From Aurantimonas sp036252795 (lineage in GTDB: Bacteria; Pseudomonadota; Alphaproteobacteria; Rhizobiales; Rhizobiaceae), in NCBI GenBank assembly GCA_036252795.1, contig DASYHY010000265.1, positions 1 to 34,644 on the forward strand: a DNA stretch of 34,644 bases, written 5' to 3'. Both the position numbers and the translations under genes were made by a program. Below, piece after piece: positions 1 through 7,913 of this stretch. Positions within the stretch are counted from its first letter, which is position 1; every line of letters starts with the position of its first letter. The notes under the pieces are model-generated. The model made no database searches. It was not told the origin of the DNA and worked only from the letters and a program-made list of their open reading frames with translations.

Positions 1-549
1 TGGGACGAGATCGTCCGGCTCGCCGCGTCCGTGAAGGCCGGCGTGGTGCTACCGTCGGTCATGCTGAAGAAGCTGGCCGCGTACCGTCGCCAGAACCGGC
101 TCGACTTCGCGCTCCAGGAGCTGGGCCGGATCGAGCGCACGCTGTTCACGCTCGACTGGTTGGAATCCAGGGCGCTCCGCCAGCAGTGTCAGGCCGGGCT
201 CAACAAGGGCGAGGCGCGTCACACGCTCGCCCAGGCCGTGTTCGTCCATAAACAGGGCCGCCTGCGCGATCCGCAATTCGAGAACCAGGCGCTGAAGGCG
301 TCCGGGCTGACGCTGGTCACCGCCGCGATCGTGTACTGGAACACGCTCTACATGGGCCGTGCGGTCGAGCATCTGCGCGCCAGTGGCGAGCCCGCGCTCG
401 ACGAGCTGCTCGGCCATGTCGCCCCGCTTGGTTGGCGACACATCAGCCTCACCGGCGATTACCTCTGGCAGGATGCTGCTGCCGAGCTCGATCAAGACGG
501 CTACCGCGCACTCAACATCGCCGGCGGACCCGGAGCCAAGGTGGCCTGA
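1..549 (+). CDS. tnpA: Tn3-family transposase, C-terminal part (5' end outside window)
   Basis: The frame is open from the first base and ends in TGA at 547-549, giving about 182 residues of the C-terminal catalytic (DDE) part of a Tn3-type transposase. Visible family hallmarks are the QAGLNKGEARHTLAQAVF stretch, the FENQALKASGLTLVTAAIVYWNT stretch (shown here in part) with the last acidic residue region, and the closing LTGDYLW segment. The enzyme would cut and join transposon ends at the 38-bp terminal repeats in replicative transposition. A matching terminal repeat lies 25 bp downstream, so this is the right-hand end of the element. Most of the protein (normally near 1000 residues) is off the left edge, so I cannot say if the gene is intact. 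Confidence 0.9.
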   Translation, partial: WDEIVRLAASVKAGVVLPSVMLKKLAAYRRQNRLDFALQELGRIERTLFTLDWLESRALRQQCQAGLNKGEARHTLAQAVFVHKQGRLRDPQFENQALKASGLTLVTAAIVYWNTLYMGRAVEHLRASGEPALDELLGHVAPLGWRHISLTGDYLWQDAAAELDQDGYRALNIAGGPGAKVA

Positions 550-574
550 GCCGCCCTGTTCGCCACCTGTTCAG

Positions 575-612
575 CTTACCGCTGTCCGTGCCACAAACCT
601 TGAGGTGCCCCC
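575..612 (-). repeat. Tn3-type 38-bp terminal inverted repeat
   Basis: Read on the minus strand the site begins GGGGGCACCTCAAGG and ends GCGGTAAG, exactly 38 bp. This is the standard length and end pattern (G-rich outer end, TAAG inner end) of Tn3-family repeats. It lies just after the transposase stop, as expected for the transposase-proximal end. The partner end and the 5-bp target duplication are outside the window. Confidence 0.75.
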
Positions 613-930
613 AGCAAGGGGGACCAATGGGATAACAATCCGCTCTGAGCGGGTCGGTGACCGTTACCACGCAAGCCGATTGCGTCCCTGAGCCCGGCGC
701 CAGCGTCGTGTTCCGAACCCAGGGCTACAAGAAAGGAATCGAGGCCGGCACCTTAAATTACCGCCACTGTCGAGAAAGACTAGACCAAGGAGTATGACTT
801 CTCGGGCAATGGCCTGGTGGTGAGAATCGCCGTGAATCCGGTCACGCCGGTTCACGGTTTACCCGAGTAGCCGGGTATGACGCTTTGCCGTCGAGCTGGA
901 CGCCATCGAGCTGCTGTCGCCTAAGCCGGA
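613..930. other. Gene-poor transposon flank with coding remnants
   Basis: No intact gene is visible in these 318 bp. Two short coding-like remnants can be read on the plus strand. One ends at a TAG at 868-870 and reads KEYDFSGNGLVVRIAVNPVT and a few more residues. The other is a short tail FAVELDAIELLSPKPE that ends in a TGA overlapping the ATG of the next pseudogene (ATGA at 931-934). A hairpin CCGTGAA-t-CCGG / CCGG-TTCACGG lies at 830-857. The region looks like debris beside the transposon. Confidence 0.4.
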
Positions 931-1500
931 ATGAGCTGGACGCTTTTCATCGACGAATCCGGCCAGGATCAGCGTCATTCGCCCTATGAGGTGCTGACCG
1001 GCATTGCGGCCGAGGATCGTCGCGTGTGTTCGCCACGATCGTCCCGCGCGAGGCGCCGCGGCCCGAGCGCAGCGACGCGCTACGCAAGGACATGCGTTCC
1101 TGTTCGAGCGCTTCTACAATTTCCTGAACGGTCTTCCCAGCGATCCGATGGGCTATCTCGTGTTCGACGAACTCGATCGCAGCGCCACGCACATCCTGCT
1201 CGGCCAGGTGTCGAGCTATTTCGTGAACACGCGCAATGGCCGCAGCCGGTCGCGGCGCATCATTCCCGAGCCGTTCTTCGTCCATAGCGACCTGACGACG
1301 TTGATCCAGACCGCCGACATCGTCGCCTATGTCGTTAGCTGGGGGCTGCGCATCAGGCGGATGACGGCGCCGGCGCGCGACGAGCTGCGGCCGCTCGTCA
1401 ACCTGGTCCATCAGCTCCAGTTTCAGCGCGAGACCGAAGGGGCGATCGGATCTACGGCATGAAGCTGATCGACGATCTGCGGCCGAAGCCCAGAGCCTGA
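931..1500 (+). pseudogene. DUF3800 protein, decayed
   Basis: Pieces of one DUF3800 protein occur in order but in different frames. The N-terminus MSWTLFIDESGQD (931 onward) carries the family's FIDESG motif. From about 1026 VFATIVPREAPRPE is read in a second frame. From about 1092 HAFLFERFYNFL and LVFDELDR continue in a third. The C-terminal IYGMKLIDDLRPKPRA, ending in TGA at 1498-1500, is back in the first frame. About 80 residues between the N-terminal motif and the middle part also seem to be missing. DUF3800 proteins are RNase H-fold proteins of uncertain role, common on mobile elements. This copy cannot give a full protein. Confidence 0.75.
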
Positions 1501-1751
1501 AACGAAAGAAGGCAATGCACGCGTCACCGCGAACAAAGCCTCCAGAAACCCATTTGGTCGATTCGCCTCAACCTTCAATGACGGAAGCGGCGCTCTCGCA
1601 AGCCGCAATAGGCTTAGAGTGCCTGCTTACCCAGAGCCCCGCCGAAGGCGAGCCGGGTGGGTGTGCGGAACAAAACGGCACTCATTGACCCTAGATTAGT
1701 TGAAACCCTCACGTCCAGCCACTGGCAAATGGGCGCCGCAACTCAACGCCT

Positions 1752-2285
1752 TCAGGCTCCGGGCAGCTTCCTCGCTGCGTCGAGATGATTCCGGATTATT
1801 GGGATAGCGGCTTGAGCCTTGGCCCGTGCCCGCGCATCGGTCCCTTGCGCAGCATAAGCGCTATGGACCTTCAACGCTTCCTCATGCGCAGCGATCTGCC
1901 CTTGTCTGTACGCCAGATCGAACTCCCCCAACGGCGTGCTCTCCAATCGCTCAAGCATTTCCGACAAGGGCTCAGCCAGTGCCCCTTCGGCCTCGGCGGA
2001 TATGGGGACGTTCAGCAGGCGGGCGTGCCCAGCAATGACGCGCGTGTGGAGGTCGACCATCCTCCGGGCGAACGAACGCGAGGCCTGGACCTGGGATCGG
2101 GCCAACGCAAGCCGGCTGGCATCGACCTCGTAACGGCTCAACGCATGAACTGCTCCGATATACTCGGAAGTCTTCACAGGCGGCGGGTTTGTGCTGATCC
2201 CAGATTGAACGGCGATCGCTGCCACGGGTGCGCCGAAGAATGCGATTGCGAGCGCACCTACAGCCGCTTCGATCGACTTTCGCAT
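1752..2285 (-). CDS. DUF4142 family secreted protein
   Basis: A 177-residue protein whose N-terminus (MRKSIEAAVGALAIAFFG) is a signal peptide, so it probably acts in the periplasm. The rest is mostly helical and alternates Ala/Arg/Glu, with SEYIGAVHALSRYEVDASRL near residue 40 and the paired helices typical of DUF4142. The family has a ferritin-like helical bundle shape, but its biochemical role is not established. I chose the second ATG because GAGGAG lies 7 bases before it; the earlier in-frame ATG overlaps that ribosome site. It stands alone, separated from the metal-uptake block by about 85 bp, and is transcribed in the same direction as that block. Confidence 0.85.
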   Translation of the reverse strand: MRKSIEAAVGALAIAFFGAPVAAIAVQSGISTNPPPVKTSEYIGAVHALSRYEVDASRLALARSQVQASRSFARRMVDLHTRVIAGHARLLNVPISAEAEGALAEPLSEMLERLESTPLGEFDLAYRQGQIAAHEEALKVHSAYAAQGTDARARAKAQAAIPIIRNHLDAARKLPGA

Positions 2286-2370
2286 TGGTCTACTCCTCAT
2301 ACTACTTGGTTTTTGTGATTAGCGCGGGGCTGAGAGCCGTATCGTCTGCAGCGTTCCACCCAGAATTCAG

Positions 2371-2865
2371 TTAGCATCGTCGGTCGACTTCGTTTAAGAG
2401 AGCGTCGATGCGAGCAGCTAGCAGCGGGCGCGCGCGCGCATATTCGGTGTTGAACGAGGGCAGATCAGACCAGTCGAGAGCCGAAGCCGGTAACGAGGTT
2501 TTCGATGGCGGCTCGAGCCCAACGATCACGTCCGCCGTTTGAAGGTCTTCGGGCGCAAGCACGGTGAGCGCCTGCGCGTGCGTGTCTACACCCTCCAGCC
2601 GCAACGCGGCCGCCAGCGACGGGGAGACGTGCTCCTCGGGCGTAATGCCGCGAGAGCGGACCTCGATGACGATACCGCGCTCGGCTGCCCGCCGCTTCAT
2701 CAGTTCGCGCGCAACCGCGCTCTTCACGCTACCATATTGGCAGACGAGAAGCACGCGGGCCGGACGACAGCGCGCCGCCACGCCTGTCGAGACAGTCGCG
2801 GCTGACGCTATGACGAGCGTCAGGAAGGCGCGGCGCGGAAACCGAAGCGGCAGTTCGCAAGTCAT
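2371..2865 (-). CDS. Exported low-molecular-weight phosphatase / arsenate reductase-like protein
   Basis: A 164-residue protein with an N-terminal export signal holding a twin-arginine-like motif (PRRAFLTL, residues 10-17). It is followed by the fold of the low-molecular-weight tyrosine phosphatase/ArsC family: VLLVCQYGSVKSA (residues 38-50) is the P-loop and SALDWSDLP near residue 135 the acid-loop region. The normal P-loop is C-x5-R; here C42 is followed after five residues by K48, as in some ArsC-like homologues. The start 1 base after the upstream Rap1a-like stop (TAG-C-ATG) implies translational coupling, since no good ribosome site is seen. An export signal is unusual in this family. 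The substrate is unknown, and arsenate is only one possibility. Confidence 0.72.
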   Translation of the reverse strand: MTCELPLRFPRRAFLTLVIASAATVSTGVAARCRPARVLLVCQYGSVKSAVARELMKRRAAERGIVIEVRSRGITPEEHVSPSLAAALRLEGVDTHAQALTVLAPEDLQTADVIVGLEPPSKTSLPASALDWSDLPSFNTEYARARPLLAARIDALLNEVDRRC

Positions 2866-2866
2866 G

Positions 2867-3226
2867 CTAGGAGCCCGCCCCTGCTTCACGCCCGCGCTTA
2901 GCGCGGCAGGGCCAAGCCACGTCCATCGCCCGCTCGGCGCCCGCTGCCATGTGAACACTCTCAAAGTAGGTGTTTTCTTCGGCCCAGCGGAGATACGCGA
3001 CGCGCAGCCTCTCACGGTCATACCGGGGCGCGGCACACACATCGCGCCGCGCCACGATCATCATGTCGAGCACACCTTGAAGGTAGGCCCCGCACGCTGG
3101 ACTATTTGCGCGGCAGCTCGTGATGAGGTCGGCACCGTTCGCTTGCGTTGTCTTCTCTTGGGCTTGTAGCGGGGAGGTCAGCAGGACCGCCAGACACGCC
3201 CCGAGCCAATAGTGCCTCCTCATCAT
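2867..3226 (-). CDS. Rap1a/Tai-like small secreted protein
   Basis: A 119-residue protein with signal peptide (MMRRHYWLGACLAVLLTSPLQA) and four cysteines (C38, C45, C64, C107) in a Rap1a/Tai arrangement: GADLITSC, CGAYLQGVLD, a middle Cys and a C-terminal WPC. Rap1a proteins were first described as type VI secretion immunity proteins, but similar small proteins are common in sphingomonads without such systems nearby, and none is seen here. AAGGAG lies just before two consecutive ATGs; either could serve. It lies 43 bp after the TonB receptor gene and couples to the phosphatase-like gene, so the three are likely one transcript. A paralogue with the same four cysteines lies at 14820-15167. Confidence 0.72.
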   Translation of the reverse strand: MMRRHYWLGACLAVLLTSPLQAQEKTTQANGADLITSCRANSPACGAYLQGVLDMMIVARRDVCAAPRYDRERLRVAYLRWAEENTYFESVHMAAGAERAMDVAWPCRAKRGREAGAGS

Positions 3227-3269
3227 GTTCTCCTTCGGGTACGGTGGTCGCCAACGAGCAAGCTCCGCG

Positions 3270-5291
3270 TCACCAACTTCGTCGCGCACGCAGATAAAAG
3301 GCTGAGGGCACGCGCACGCGGACGCGATCGGTCAGTGCGATCGGCGCCTCGCTACGTAGCCCAGCATAAATGTCCTGGACCCGGGTCCGGGCGTGCCGCG
3401 TGATATCGGTTACCTGCGCGAGCACGGCCCAAGCGGCGCTCGGCTTGTATTCCCAAGCAGCATCTAGCGAGGGGTAGCGCCGGATCGTCTGGATTTCGTC
3501 GATTAGATAGCTGCGCTCGCGATAGCCGCTGTCCAGGCTCACCGTCCAAGTCGATTTCAGCCGCGGCAGATCATTTGTCAGCGTCACCGATCCCGAAAAC
3601 GGTTCGTCCTCCGAGATCGGGCGCGGTCGCCCGGTTGTGGGATCGATCACCCGTGAGGAGATCACCTGACCGCGGGCCTTGAGCAGGCCGCCTTGCATGC
3701 CGAGCCGGGCGAGCGGCAGCGTGAGGTCGAGGATCGCCGTTTCGCGCCGGCCATTGCCGATGTTGCCCGGCGCGTTAAATCCTTCGACCGGAACCTGATC
3801 GATCACCTGCTGGAGCGCAGCATGCCGGAGCGTCAGCACGACGTCGCCGCTACCCCAGAACCGACGCTCAAATGCCGCCTCGAACACCCAGCGGCGTTCG
3901 GGCTCGAGCTTGGCATTCCCGGCGCTGACCACGCCGGTCGCCAGGTTCGCGGTCGCCACGAAGTCCGCGAAGTCGAGCTGGCCGACCTCGCGCTCGACCC
4001 GAGCGCGAACCTGAACCCTCTCGCTGGGCGACCAGGTGACGACCGCGCGCGGCTTGGGGAAGAAGAAGGACGCGGCGCTGTTGGTATCCCCCGTCTGGGA
4101 GATGGTGGAGGTCTCCACCCGCGCGCCCGCCTCAATGTGCCAGCGGGGACTGATCCGCCAGTTGGCGGTGGCGAAGCCCTCCGCGCGCCGCTCCTCGACG
4201 CGAACGCTGGCGTTGGGAAGCACGATCGGCCTCCCATCGAGCGTCAAGGCCGATGTGCCGTTCAGGAAGTTGAAGATCCCTTCGCCGCCGCCTTCGATGC
4301 TGAAGTCGGCTGAGCGCGTATAGGTAATGGTTCCGCGCAGGATGCTCTCCCCCGAGGTGCGGACCTGGGAGAAGTCGCTCAGCACCCGGTTCTGGTTCGA
4401 GCGGCTGTCATAGGTGCGCCGACGCAGCGATTGGACGACGACCATCTTGCCCTGAAGGCTCGGCCCAAGCCCGATGGTGTAATCCATGCCAACCTCGCCC
4501 CCGGTGCGGCGGTAGCGTTCGACGGTGGCGTCGGCGGGCCGATCCCGAGGCTGACGGTAATCATATCGCTCGGACTTGTCGGTCCCGGTCACGTCCAAGG
4601 CGGCGTTGAGATGGGCGAGCCCTCCGAATAGCGGCGACTGCGCGTTGCCGCGGACCTCCAACCCTTGATCGATGTCGGTCAGTCGGGCGCGCGCCTCGCG
4701 GAGCACTCGGCCCGCTCCGTCGCGCACTTGTCGAGAGCCATATCCGAACTCGCCGCCATCCTCGTCGTAGTAGCGCACCGAGCCCGACACCGACCCCTCG
4801 CCGTTCCGCCGCGAAGCGTCGAATTGGAGGGTCGGGCTGACCCGGCCGTCGCTATACGCGTTCACGGCGCCGGTGGCAGTCAGCTCGGTGCGTGCGGCGC
4901 TGCTCAGGACGATATTGGCGACGACGGTGCGGCCCTGCATGTCGATACCCGGCGTGCCGCCACGGATCAGGTCGATCCGGAGCACACTCGACGCCGGGAT
5001 GCGCCTGAGGATGCCTTCCAGGCTGTCCGTCTTGGTCGAAGGCCGTTGCCCGTCGATCAAGACGTTCCCCGCCGTCCCGCCGAACCCGCGCAGGCTCTCC
5101 CCGCCATCGAACGCAAAGCCGGGCAACCGCGCGATCATGTCAAATGCCGTGTTGGGGCGCGCGGCCGCGAAGGACGCGGCAGGGAAGGATGTGACGCCCG
5201 GCTGCCCGCCAGCGGCTGCGGCGCCGTCCGGGGCGGCCGTTGTATCCTGTGCGAGCACCAAGGCGAGCCCGTAAACCCATGTCAACGTCAT
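3270..5291 (-). CDS. TonB-dependent outer-membrane receptor
   Basis: A 673-residue outer-membrane receptor with a short signal peptide (MTLTWVYGLALVLA). A plug domain covers roughly residues 30-145 (FDMIARLPGF, RGFGGTAGNVLIDGQRPS, LEGILRRIPASSV, RIDLIRGG). A 22-strand barrel with regular alternating beta-strand sequence runs to the end. The family imports metal chelates or other large nutrients with energy from TonB/ExbBD. The ligand cannot be read from sequence; the PepSY gene upstream suggests iron or another metal. The last residue is Trp, an acceptable aromatic barrel terminus. No strong ribosome site precedes the ATG. It follows the PepSY gene by 89 bp, with a hairpin in the gap. Confidence 0.9.
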   Translation of the reverse strand: MTLTWVYGLALVLAQDTTAAPDGAAAAGGQPGVTSFPAASFAAARPNTAFDMIARLPGFAFDGGESLRGFGGTAGNVLIDGQRPSTKTDSLEGILRRIPASSVLRIDLIRGGTPGIDMQGRTVVANIVLSSAARTELTATGAVNAYSDGRVSPTLQFDASRRNGEGSVSGSVRYYDEDGGEFGYGSRQVRDGAGRVLREARARLTDIDQGLEVRGNAQSPLFGGLAHLNAALDVTGTDKSERYDYRQPRDRPADATVERYRRTGGEVGMDYTIGLGPSLQGKMVVVQSLRRRTYDSRSNQNRVLSDFSQVRTSGESILRGTITYTRSADFSIEGGGEGIFNFLNGTSALTLDGRPIVLPNASVRVEERRAEGFATANWRISPRWHIEAGARVETSTISQTGDTNSAASFFFPKPRAVVTWSPSERVQVRARVEREVGQLDFADFVATANLATGVVSAGNAKLEPERRWVFEAAFERRFWGSGDVVLTLRHAALQQVIDQVPVEGFNAPGNIGNGRRETAILDLTLPLARLGMQGGLLKARGQVISSRVIDPTTGRPRPISEDEPFSGSVTLTNDLPRLKSTWTVSLDSGYRERSYLIDEIQTIRRYPSLDAAWEYKPSAAWAVLAQVTDITRHARTRVQDIYAGLRSEAPIALTDRVRVRVPSAFYLRARRSW

Positions 5292-5344
5292 GCAGAACCA
5301 ATGCGATCAGGGCGAGTAAATTGCCACTACCAGCAGCCGGACGC

Positions 5345-5368
5345 CGGGCCTGCCCCCCTTCAGGCCCG
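5345..5368 (-). other. Intercistronic hairpin between PepSY and TonB receptor genes
   Basis: Perfect 8-bp inverted repeat CGGGCCTG / CAGGCCCG with an 8-base loop, between the stop of the PepSY gene (5381) and the start of the receptor gene (5291). No T run follows on the minus strand, so it is a weak terminator candidate. It may instead be an attenuation or mRNA-processing stem. Confidence 0.4.
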
Positions 5369-5380
5369 TGCGTCGCCGCC

Positions 5381-5734
5381 TCAATCGCCGTCTTCGTCGT
5401 GATCGCCTTCGGCACCGCCTCCCAGCACCTGGCCCTCAGGCGTAATGTACAGCCCGACCTTCTTGCCGGCCTTGTCCTTGCCTTCGAGCTCGTAGAGCGT
5501 GCTGCCGTCCGCCTTTCTGGTCACCAGCTCGGCTTCGCGGATGGACGCGAGCTGCGCACGCGCGGCGTTCATCGCCGCCGCCGGCACTTGGTTGAGCGGA
5601 ATTTCCTTCTCCGTATGCTCGCCGATAAGGCGGTTCTCGTTCGCCTCATTGTTCTGCTGCGCTGCGAACGCCACGCCGGCAACCGCCAGCACGGCGGCAC
5701 CGGCGCCGATCATGAGGTTCCGTTTGCTAGCCAT
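5381..5734 (-). CDS. PepSY-like periplasmic protein
   Basis: A 117-residue protein with a signal peptide (MASKRNLMIGAGAAVLAVAG, cut near residue 25). A PepSY-like module follows: IPLNQVPAAAMNAARAQL, then AELVTRKADGSTLYELEG and GLYITPEGQVLGG, ending in an acidic tail (GDHDEDGD). The repeated helix followed by three strands is typical of PepSY domains. These often accompany metal transport, but here no enzyme activity is implied. I chose the internal ATG at 5734 because signal-peptide sequence begins there; the upstream in-frame extension is Arg/Pro-rich and not protein-like. It is the first gene of the likely operon with the TonB receptor, the Rap1a-like protein and the phosphatase-like protein. 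Confidence 0.7.
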   Translation of the reverse strand: MASKRNLMIGAGAAVLAVAGVAFAAQQNNEANENRLIGEHTEKEIPLNQVPAAAMNAARAQLASIREAELVTRKADGSTLYELEGKDKAGKKVGLYITPEGQVLGGGAEGDHDEDGD

Positions 5735-6248
5735 GATCCGTTCCACTTTCTTCAGGGTCCAAGGGAGGTGAACGGACGGCGGCCTCGGCCCTTCAAGCCG
5801 TCGTCCGACCCGGATTGCCGCAGCGATTGACGATGGCCGCAGCTCCGGAGCCGCAAAGCCTATGCATCCTCGCCGTCGAGCACGCACCTTGTAGATTCAC
5901 AAGCTACGATGGCTCGGTCCCCACGAGGTCAGACCCTCTTGCGGCGCCCCCGGCCGCAAATAACGAGCGGCTTCAGCGCGGAGATACCAGTGCCTAGGCT
6001 GCCTCATCAATTGCATGCGAAAATGCCTATAGCCGAGCTTTCAAAGGTCCGTTCAGCGCGGGCGGCTTGATCCCAGGCCCACATTCGTTGCCCGCCCTTC
6101 AACGTGGGCAGCCAGCGATACCCTCTTGACATACCTATACCACGCTATACCCGGACTATGTGATAAGTGTATCCTTGGTTTGGGCCGGGCTACGAATGGT
6201 TGAGCCAATCTAAGCAGCGCAAACGAGATACAAGGTGCGAGGTCAGTC
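5735..6248. other. Divergent intergenic region (promoters, hairpin)
   Basis: No convincing gene in 514 bp between the leftward PepSY gene and the rightward Cj0069-like gene. Visible elements are an imperfect palindrome CTTGTAGATTCACAAG at 5888-5903 (a possible operator for the leftward operon), a bulged hairpin at 6077-6109 (CCCA-CGTTG / CAACG-TGGG) and a TTGACA at 6126-6131. TATACC at 6146-6151 is only 14 bases from the TTGACA, too close for a classical sigma-70 promoter, so the promoter call is weak. Confidence 0.4.
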
Positions 6249-7322
6249 ATGAAGATTGCTCTCCTCTGGCGCGGGAGCGCGGCCGAATGGGCGGGACGGG
6301 TTCACGAAGCTCGCCAATGGCCAATCATCCAAGCTCTGCGTTCGATGGGCGCAGTCGCAGAACCGATGCTCTACGAGGACAGCATCGCTGACGCGGTTCG
6401 TGATAAATTGCTTTCGGTCGATTTGGTCCTCGTCTGGGTAAATCCTCTCGATCCCTCTGGCGATCGTACGACGCTTGACACCATGCTGCGCGCAGTTGCC
6501 GCGCGGGGGATTTCGGTCAGCGCGCATCCCGACGTGATTGCGAAAATCGGCGTCAAGGAAGTCTTGTATGCCACGCGAGAGATGGACTGGGGAAGCGATG
6601 TTGATCGCTATGCCGATGCCGAAAGTCTGAGCGCAGGTTTCCCCCGTCGCCTCTCGAGCGGCCCTCGCGTCCTGAAGCCGAACAAGGGAAATGGCGGCCA
6701 GAACGTCTGGCGCGTCGAGCTGCTCGCGGTCACGCCACCCCCGCTAAGCCCCGATGCGCTGGTGAGCGTCTTGGAGGCCGGCCTTACGAGCGTACCGAAA
6801 CACATGACCCTTGGCGCTTTCCTTGATCGCTGGAGACCCTACCTTGAAAAAGGCGGCGTGTTGATTGATCAGGAGTACCACCCTCGTCTGAGCGAAGGCA
6901 TGACCCGCTGCTACCTTTGCGGATCACAGGTGGTCGGGTTCGGCCACCAGCTTATCACCGCGCTGTTGACGCCTGTCGGCGAAAACAATCAGGCTGCCCT
7001 CCCGGCACCAGGACCACGCATCATGTTCAGTCCAGATGCGGACCGTTTCGCCGACTTGCGGGCGATGCTGGAAAACCGATGGATACCCGAATTGCAGCGG
7101 TTGCTCGCGATCACGGATGAGGAGCTTCCGCTTCTTTGGGATGCCGATTTCCTCCTGCGCCGCGGCGCGACGGATGCCGCTCGCGAGCACGTGCTCTGCG
7201 AGATCAACGCCAGCTCGGTAGCCCCATTTCCGGAGAGCGCCGTGCTGCCCCTTGCCGCCGCTGCGATCGGCCGCGCCGCTGGTGCTGCGCGCAGGCGAGG
7301 CACGCGTGACGCACCGCGATAA
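6249..7322 (+). CDS. Cj0069-family ATP-grasp-like protein
   Basis: A 357-residue cytoplasmic protein (MKIALLWRG at the start) matching in my recollection the Cj0069 family. Visible blocks are LVLVWVNPLDPSGDR (near residue 60), ISVSAHPDVIAKIGVKEVLY, VLKPNKGNGGQNVW (141-154, a glycine-rich nucleotide-binding-like loop), DQEYHPRLSEGM and a late CEINASSVAPFPESA. The last is like the Mg-binding E-x-N end of ATP-grasp ligases. This suggests ATP-dependent ligation or a relic of it, but no substrate is known for the family. The start follows an intergenic region. The stop overlaps the first ATG of the lipoprotein frame (TAATG), so the two genes are probably translated together. Confidence 0.78.
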   Translation: MKIALLWRGSAAEWAGRVHEARQWPIIQALRSMGAVAEPMLYEDSIADAVRDKLLSVDLVLVWVNPLDPSGDRTTLDTMLRAVAARGISVSAHPDVIAKIGVKEVLYATREMDWGSDVDRYADAESLSAGFPRRLSSGPRVLKPNKGNGGQNVWRVELLAVTPPPLSPDALVSVLEAGLTSVPKHMTLGAFLDRWRPYLEKGGVLIDQEYHPRLSEGMTRCYLCGSQVVGFGHQLITALLTPVGENNQAALPAPGPRIMFSPDADRFADLRAMLENRWIPELQRLLAITDEELPLLWDADFLLRRGATDAAREHVLCEINASSVAPFPESAVLPLAAAAIGRAAGAARRRGTRDAPR

Positions 7323-7345
7323 TGTTTGAAGGAGAGGTCAAAGCG

Positions 7346-7891
7346 ATGACGTTTGTCGATTACAATGGGTCGGCCCAGCGACGTGCAACTGCAATAGGTT
7401 CAGTCTTGGTGGCGCTCTGCGCACTGACCGGGTGCGGCAGTCCGGGCGATGTAGCGAACACGACGCAGGAGGATCAGTCGATCTCTCGCGACTTAGCCGA
7501 GTTGAACACAGTCGAAGATCCTCTGCTTCAGGGCAACGATATCGTTCTGCACGAATACGGCGACGATCGTGCCGCCCCCGTTGCTGCGCCAGTCCAAACC
7601 CTAGCTCCTACGAAGGCGGCGCCGAAGATGTTGTCGGGGGCGGCCATTCGGCGGGCTGTCGTTGGACATGAACTCACGGACGGCGCGCACTGGGGGTGGA
7701 AGTTCAAGCCCAATGGGCGCTTGATCGCTGAGGAAAACGGCGAACAATCGTCACAGCGCTGGCGCATCCAAGGCGACAAGCTCTGCATCAACGCGGGATA
7801 CGGGGAACTCTGCTATCGCGCGAGTCGTGACGGACGCTGGCTGCAGCTATGGCGGGACGGCGTTGTTGATATCGAAGCCGAACTGATCTGA
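7346..7891 (+). CDS. Lipoprotein, function unknown
   Basis: A 181-residue protein with a lipoprotein signal: a basic N-terminus (QRRATAIG), a hydrophobic stretch and the lipobox LTGC with Cys 30, so it is probably anchored in a membrane facing the periplasm. The C-terminal 85 residues form a compact domain with LSGAAIRRAVVGHELTD, WGWKFKPNGRLIAE, SSQRWRIQGDKLC and GELCYRASRDGRW. The paired LC/CY cysteines could form a disulfide. I do not recognise a function. I chose the ATG at 7346 because GAAGGAGAGG precedes it by about 8 bases; an earlier ATG at 7322 overlaps the previous stop. It is the second gene of a pair with the Cj0069-like gene. Confidence 0.72.
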   Translation: MTFVDYNGSAQRRATAIGSVLVALCALTGCGSPGDVANTTQEDQSISRDLAELNTVEDPLLQGNDIVLHEYGDDRAAPVAAPVQTLAPTKAAPKMLSGAAIRRAVVGHELTDGAHWGWKFKPNGRLIAEENGEQSSQRWRIQGDKLCINAGYGELCYRASRDGRWLQLWRDGVVDIEAELI

Positions 7892-7913
7892 GGTAACCCA
7901 GCACAAGTTACCT
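7891..7913. terminator. Possible shared terminator hairpin between convergent genes
   Basis: A perfect 7-bp inverted repeat AGGTAAC / GTTACCT with a 9-base loop spans both stop codons of the converging lipoprotein and superoxide dismutase genes. Position suggests a bidirectional terminator, but the stem is AT-mixed and there is no clear T run. Confidence 0.4.

Noticed and set aside
2867..3226. Type VI secretion immunity role for the Rap1a-like proteins
   Set aside because: No toxin, Hcp, VgrG or other type VI gene is in the window, and their neighbours are metal-linked secreted proteins.
6126..6151. TTGACA followed by TATACC as a promoter of the Cj0069-like gene
   Set aside because: The spacer is 14 bases, too short for a normal sigma-70 promoter; mentioned only within the intergenic note.
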